Source of the DNA: Clostridia bacterium
Lineage (GTDB): Bacteria > Bacillota > Clostridia > Christensenellales > Aristaeellaceae
Assembly (NCBI GenBank): GCA_900769875.1
Contig: CAAGII010000036.1
Coordinates: 1-64,000, forward strand
Direction: 5' to 3'
DNA length: 64,000 nucleotides
The notes under the pieces are model-generated. The model had not been told where the DNA came from and ran no database searches. It saw only the letters and a program-made list of their open reading frames with translations. The position numbers and the translations under genes were made by a program. Each line of letters opens with the position of its first letter. Position 1 is the stretch's first letter. This document shows, in pieces, positions 60,347-64,000 of the stretch.

Positions 60347-61474
60347 ATGTACGATTTTCTGGTAGTCGGCGCGGGTCTGTTTGGCGCGGTCTTCGCGCAG
60401 CAGGCGACGGCGGCCGGCAAGCGCGTGCTGGTGATCGACAGGCGCAGCCATATTGCCGGCAACTGCTACACCGAAAAGGTGGATGGCATTGATGTTCACC
60501 GCTATGGCGCGCATATCTTCCACACCAACAACGAAGAGGTCTGGCGGTATATCACCCGCTTTGCCGAGTTCAACCGCTTTACGAACAGCCCGGTGGCCAA
60601 TTATCACGGAAAGCTCTATTCGCTGCCCTTCAATATGAACACCTTCCACCAGATGTGGGGCGTGATCACGCCCGAGGAGGCTCGCGCGAAGATTGAGCAG
60701 CAGAGGCGTGAAGCCGCGATTACCGAGCCACGCAATCTGGAGGAGCAGGCGATCGCGCTGGTCGGGCGCGACATCTACGAAACGCTTGTGAAGGACTATA
60801 CGGAGAAGCAGTGGGGCCGTCCGTGCAGCGAGCTGCCCGCGTTCATCATTCGCCGCCTTCCCGTCAGGCTAACCTTTGACAACAACTATTTCAACGCGCG
60901 CTATCAGGGCATCCCGGTGGACGGATACACCGCCATGGTGGAGAAGCTGCTGCAGGGCGCTCAGGTGCGCCTTGGGGTCGATTATCTGGCGGACAAGCCT
61001 TCGCTGGACGCGATGGCGCGGCATGTGGTCTATACCGGCGCGCTGGACGCGTACTTTGGCAACTGCCTGGGCCCGCTTGCCTACCGCTCCGTGCGCTTTG
61101 AGACGGAAAAGCTGCCGGTGGAGAACTATCAGGGCAACGCGGTCATCAACTATACCGACCGGGAAACGCCTTATACCCGCATCATTGAGCACAAGTGGTT
61201 CACCTTCGGGCAGGATGCGAAGGGCAACACGCTGCCCACCACGGTGATCAGCCGCGAATACAGCACCGAATGGCATCCCGGCGTGGAGCCCTACTATCCC
61301 GTGAACGACGAGGTGAACGGTGCGCTATGCAGGCGCTATCAGGAGCTGGCTTCCCGGGAAGAGCATGTGACCTTCGGTGGCAGGTTGGGCGCATACAGGT
61401 ACTATGACATGGACGCGGTGATTGCCGAGGCGCTTGCGTGCGCTGCCCGGCTGCTGCAGACAAGCAATACATAA
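60347..61474 (+). CDS. glf: UDP-galactopyranose mutase
   Basis: This flavoenzyme converts UDP-galactopyranose to UDP-galactofuranose for surface glycans. The product is 375 residues. FAD motif VVGAGLFGAVFA, then RRSHIAGNCYTE, YGAHIFHTNNEEVW and the catalytic-site region PVENYQGNAVINYTD are all present. AGGAGGAGGCACGG precedes ATG 60347. It is followed by a glycosyltransferase 12 bases on, so the two should act together in surface polysaccharide assembly. Confidence 0.94.
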   Translation: MYDFLVVGAGLFGAVFAQQATAAGKRVLVIDRRSHIAGNCYTEKVDGIDVHRYGAHIFHTNNEEVWRYITRFAEFNRFTNSPVANYHGKLYSLPFNMNTFHQMWGVITPEEARAKIEQQRREAAITEPRNLEEQAIALVGRDIYETLVKDYTEKQWGRPCSELPAFIIRRLPVRLTFDNNYFNARYQGIPVDGYTAMVEKLLQGAQVRLGVDYLADKPSLDAMARHVVYTGALDAYFGNCLGPLAYRSVRFETEKLPVENYQGNAVINYTDRETPYTRIIEHKWFTFGQDAKGNTLPTTVISREYSTEWHPGVEPYYPVNDEVNGALCRRYQELASREEHVTFGGRLGAYRYYDMDAVIAEALACAARLLQTSNT

Positions 61475-61486
61475 GGGGATACGCAT

Positions 61487-62503
61487 ATGAAGCTGCTTTC
61501 GGTGGTCATTCCTTCCTATAATTCAGCGGCGTATATGAGCCACTGCATTGATACGCTGCTTCCCGGCGGGGACGAGATGGAGATTCTTGTGGTGGACGAC
61601 GGCTCGAAGGATGAAACGCTGGCCATCGCCAGGGCGTATGAGGAGAAGCATCCCGGCATTGTGCGCGCCATCCATCAGGAGAACGCGGGTCACGGCGGGG
61701 CGGTGACAACCGGCATCCGCAACGCGACGGGCTGCTATTTCAAGGTGGTGGATTCCGACGACTGGGTGGACAGCGATTCGCTGCTGCGTATCCTGAAGCT
61801 GCTCCGTTCCTTTGTGGAGACGAACGCCGGCGTGGATATGCTGGTGAGCAACTATGTGTATGACAAGGTTGGCGTGAAGAACAAGAAGGTCATGCGCTAT
61901 ACCAGCGCGCTGAAGCAGAATGAAATCCTTCGGTGGGAGCAGGTTGGCAGGATGCCCCTTGGCGTGTATATGCTGATGCATTCCGTCATCTATCGCACGG
62001 AGCTTTTGCAGGAGCATCACATCGAGCTGCCCACGCATTGCTTCTATGTGGACAACCTGTACATCTTCGAGCCGATGCAGTATGTGAAGAAGCTCTACTA
62101 TGTCAATGAGGACTTCTACCATTACTTCATCGGACGCGACGACCAGTCGGTGCATGAGAGCGTGATGATGAAGCGCATCGACCAGCAGCTGCGCGTGAAC
62201 CGGCTGATGGTGGACAAGGTGCGCCTTGAAAAGGTCGAGCCTGCCGAGGTGCGGGAGTACATGTATCACTATCTGGAGATCATCACCATGGTGTCCACGC
62301 TGCTTCTGCTCAAGATCAATACGCCCGAGGCAGAGGAAAAGCGCCGCAGCCTCTGGAGCGATATCGAAGAGAAGGATCCGTGGCTGTACAGGCGCCTGCG
62401 CAAGGGACTGATGGGCCATGTGGCCTTCCTGCCCGGAAAGCTGGGGCGCTGGGTGGCGCTGACCATCTACACGATTACCCAGAGAATCTACGGGTTCAAC
62501 TGA
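61487..62503 (+). CDS. Family 2 glycosyltransferase
   Basis: The 338-residue enzyme has a GT-A fold with VVIPSYNSAAYM at the N-terminus, VVDDGSKDET (about 30-39) and the metal-binding DSDDWV (about 88-93). The C-terminal helices lack clear membrane spans apart from a weakly hydrophobic end. The donor and acceptor are unknown; galactofuranose transfer is suggested by the upstream glf gene but is not shown. AAGGGG precedes the ATG. Confidence 0.88.
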   Translation: MKLLSVVIPSYNSAAYMSHCIDTLLPGGDEMEILVVDDGSKDETLAIARAYEEKHPGIVRAIHQENAGHGGAVTTGIRNATGCYFKVVDSDDWVDSDSLLRILKLLRSFVETNAGVDMLVSNYVYDKVGVKNKKVMRYTSALKQNEILRWEQVGRMPLGVYMLMHSVIYRTELLQEHHIELPTHCFYVDNLYIFEPMQYVKKLYYVNEDFYHYFIGRDDQSVHESVMMKRIDQQLRVNRLMVDKVRLEKVEPAEVREYMYHYLEIITMVSTLLLLKINTPEAEEKRRSLWSDIEEKDPWLYRRLRKGLMGHVAFLPGKLGRWVALTIYTITQRIYGFN

Positions 62504-62516
62504 TCCGCCCGTTCAG

Positions 62517-62543
62517 GCCAGGTTCTTCGGAATCTGGCTTTTT
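62517..62543 (+). terminator. Terminator with UUCG tetraloop after the glycosyltransferase gene
   Basis: Arms GCCAGGTTC (62517-62525) and GAATCTGGC (62530-62538) pair fully with one G-T pair, closed by a TTCG loop and followed by TTTTT. Confidence 0.9.
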
Positions 62544-62595
62544 CGATGCATAACAAAAAAACTTTCATTGTGTCAGCTCATGCTTGCATCGTTGC

Positions 62596-62661
62596 GAAAA
62601 CGATTAAGAAGGCAAAAAAAGGAAACATCATGGACACATTATCCATGAAAACGATTTAGAA
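62596..62661. repeat. Direct repeat upstream of the GH3 promoter, possible operator
   Basis: GAAAACGATTAAGAA (62596-62610) and GAAAACGATTTAGAA (62647-62661) differ at one base and are 51 bases apart. The core AAAACGATT resembles half of a LacI/CcpA-family operator, and the second copy matches 12 of 14 positions of the cre consensus by eye. It probably controls the downstream glycosidase. Confidence 0.45.
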
Positions 62662-62689
62662 AGGGCAATTTGATGGAGAAAAAAAGGTG

Positions 62690-62718
62690 TTGCAAATACA
62701 AAAAGTACATGTTATAAT
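62690..62718 (+). promoter_or_regulatory. Sigma-A type promoter of the GH3 gene
   Basis: TTGCAA (62690-62695) and TATAAT (62713-62718) with an exact 17-base spacer. Confidence 0.75.
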
Positions 62719-62758
62719 CAATCCGTCAACGAAACTGGAAATTCTTCACTCTGCACCG

Positions 62759-62803
62759 CCCGCATCAACCACTGCCAACGCCCTGGGTATGCGGGAGTTT
62801 TTT
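62759..62803 (+). terminator. Terminator-like hairpin inside the GH3 leader (attenuator candidate)
   Basis: CCCGCAT (62759-62765) and ATGCGGG (62789-62795) form a perfect stem followed by AG and six Ts (62798-62803). It lies between the promoter and the gene, so it would stop transcription unless an alternative fold forms. Confidence 0.55.
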
Positions 62804-62832
62804 ACGCCGTTCGGGGCCAGATAGGGTACTTT

Positions 62833-62856
62833 GCGGCTGCCATGGTGGCATGCCGC
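62833..62856 (+). promoter_or_regulatory. Second leader hairpin before the GH3 gene
   Basis: GCGGCTGCCA (62833-62842) pairs with TGGCA-T-GCCGC (62846-62856) with one bulged T and a three-base loop. It ends 35 bases before the ATG, upstream of the GAGGAGG ribosome binding site. Confidence 0.4.
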
Positions 62857-62890
62857 TCTGTATAGATATACTTCTTGAGGAGGAAGGTAT

Positions 62891-64000
62891 ATGTTGAAGT
62901 TTGTTGCGGACCTGATTACACCCATCTTCGCAAGCATGGGCGCACAGGCCAGTGACGTGCAGAACTACGTCAACCAGTGCGGCAACTATGTGTACGCCCT
63001 GCTGGCCGCCATCGTGGTGCTGATCGCACTTCTGGTCGCGGCTCACTGGTTCAAAAAGGGCGACAAGCATGTTGTCCGCTGGACTGCTGTGCTGGCGTTC
63101 CTGACCGCTGTGGTCGTCATGGTGAACGGCGTGTGCTACGGTCCCATGAAGTCCACTGTGGAAACCTTCATGTCCGGCGGCGGCGAGCTCTCCCTGAGCG
63201 AGGAAACCGTTGCCAACAGCCGCGAGATCGTGAAGCAGATCGGCGAGGAAGGCATCGTGCTGGTCAAGAACGATGACAACCTGCTTCCTCTCTCCGGTGA
63301 CGTGAAGAACCTGAACGTCTTTGGCTGGGCGTCCATCGATCCCATCTACGGCGGCACGGGTTCCGGCGGCTCCTCTGTGGAGAACAACGTCAGCATTCTT
63401 GCCTCCCTTGCTGACGCGGGCTATGTGGCCAACGAGGAGATCCTGAACATCTATCGTGCCTGGCCGCTGGTTCGCGGCGAAATTGGTATGAGGGGTCAGG
63501 ACTGGACGCTGCCCGAGCCCACCGTGGACAAGTACACCGATGAACTGATGACCAGCGCCAAGGCTCACTCCGACGTGGCTGTCGTCGTCATCGGCCGCAG
63601 CGGCGGTGAGGACGCTGACCTGCCCAACGATATGAACGCTGTCATCAAGGGCACCTACACCAAGTACAAGGATGACGGCACCATGATCCACCACTACACC
63701 GACTCCAAGTACACCAACAACGGCGATTACGACGACTTCGAGCCCGGCGAGCACTATCTGGAGCTCTCCGTGACCGAGGAGCGGATGATTGCCAAGGTCT
63801 GCGAGAACTTTGACAAGGTCATCGTCATCGTGAACGCCAACAACGCCATGGAGCTGGGCTGGACCGACGAGTATGAGCAGATCAAGGCTGTTCTGCTGGC
63901 TCCTGGCGGCGGCGTGTCTGCCTTCGCGGCCATCGGCGAGATCCTCAACGGCTCCGTGAACCCCTCCGGTCATACGGCTGACACCTATGTGAAGGATCTG
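62891..64000 (+). CDS. Membrane-anchored GH3 glycoside hydrolase, domains permuted (partial)
   Basis: The frame is open to the window end (370 codons seen). Two transmembrane helices lie at about 33-53 and 61-80. They are followed directly by the GH3 C-terminal-type domain: SREIVKQIGEEGIVLVKNDDNLLPL, GGTGSGGSS, then VVVIGRSGGEDAD and VIVIVNANNAMELGW. In ordinary GH3 enzymes this domain comes after the catalytic barrel, so the barrel should lie beyond the window, as in the inverted beta-glucosidases of some rumen Clostridia. The nucleophile aspartate is therefore not visible. GAGGAGGAAGGTAT precedes the ATG. The substrate is probably a beta-glucoside, but this is not shown. Confidence 0.82.
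   Translation, partial: MLKFVADLITPIFASMGAQASDVQNYVNQCGNYVYALLAAIVVLIALLVAAHWFKKGDKHVVRWTAVLAFLTAVVVMVNGVCYGPMKSTVETFMSGGGELSLSEETVANSREIVKQIGEEGIVLVKNDDNLLPLSGDVKNLNVFGWASIDPIYGGTGSGGSSVENNVSILASLADAGYVANEEILNIYRAWPLVRGEIGMRGQDWTLPEPTVDKYTDELMTSAKAHSDVAVVVIGRSGGEDADLPNDMNAVIKGTYTKYKDDGTMIHHYTDSKYTNNGDYDDFEPGEHYLELSVTEERMIAKVCENFDKVIVIVNANNAMELGWTDEYEQIKAVLLAPGGGVSAFAAIGEILNGSVNPSGHTADTYVKDL

Larger units (their letters stand above)
62544..62890 (+). other. AT-rich control region and leader of the GH3 gene
   Basis: This gene-free stretch is the most AT-rich in the window. It holds a direct repeat (62596 and 62647), a promoter (62690-62718), and a leader of about 165 bases with a terminator-like hairpin and further secondary structure before ATG 62891. 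Confidence 0.6.

Noticed and set aside
62746..62937. Small minus-strand frame overlapping the GH3 leader
   Set aside because: It runs through the leader hairpins and the start of the GH3 gene and has no ribosome binding site or recognisable content.
1..64000. CRISPR array, tRNA or rRNA genes
   Set aside because: I saw no regularly spaced repeats, no cloverleaf-type sequences and no rRNA-like segments on reading through, though this was by eye only.

Overview
The window is a densely packed, high-GC bacterial chromosome segment with no rRNA, tRNA or CRISPR array that I could recognise. It points to a spore-forming member of the Bacillota, class Clostridia, probably an uncultured gut or rumen lineage. 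The evidence is the Clostridia-style glgB-glgC-glgD-glgA locus, spoIID-spoIIQ and a spoIVFA/spoIVFB-like pair, butyrate kinase, FeoA/FeoB with a FeoB-associated Cys-rich protein, the Bacillota gene order miaB-ylbF-mutS-mutL-miaA-(ynbB-like), and strong AGGAGG ribosome binding sites with sigma-A type promoters. The exact genus cannot be read from the sequence; a Christensenellales-like lineage is a guess.

Layout. 1-67: start of a minus-strand gene resembling an IS30-type transposase, cut by the window edge. 139-4411: small membrane protein, an AddB-type nuclease, and a small P-loop protein. 4542-6035: threonine synthase. 6119-10841: a four-gene pectin (rhamnogalacturonan I) cluster: exo-rhamnogalacturonan lyase-like, rhamnogalacturonan acetylesterase, an odd pectinesterase/SGNH chimera, and a YesU-like protein. 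10909-11097: ferredoxin. 11164-16935 (minus): three-component ABC efflux system (adaptor, FtsX-type permease, ATPase), then an ECF sigma factor with its putative anti-sigma factor. 17096-18879 (minus): spoIIQ and spoIID. 19159-25712: glycogen synthesis (glgB, glgC, glgD, glgA). 25892-30540: very large secreted SpoIID/LytB-SH3 protein and a tRNA methyltransferase. 30543-38045: TspO, a HI0933-type flavoprotein, Tex, a secreted transglutaminase-like protein, a sugar isomerase and a Gfo/Idh/MocA dehydrogenase. 38114-41881: dCMP deaminase, butyrate kinase, a GNAT enzyme and small proteins. 42099-54354: one compact ten-gene run of RNA-maturation and mismatch-repair genes. 54419-55992: SpoIVFA/SpoIVFB-like pair. 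56055-58545: ferrous iron uptake. 58663-62503: ComM/YifB, UDP-galactopyranose mutase and a glycosyltransferase. 62891-64000: start of a membrane-anchored GH3 glycosidase with permuted domains.

Functional themes are plant-polysaccharide use (pectin side, GH3), carbon storage as glycogen, sporulation, iron uptake, and core RNA/DNA maintenance. The most unusual items are the pectinesterase/SGNH chimera whose catalytic residues are replaced, the permuted membrane-bound GH3 behind a structured leader with a terminator-like hairpin, a histidine-rich insertion in the FeoB G domain, a hairpin at 54378 that both looks like a terminator and carries the ribosome binding site of the next gene, and lysine/alanine/proline tails on both GlgA and GlgB. 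I saw no single large undescribed defence or mobile system.
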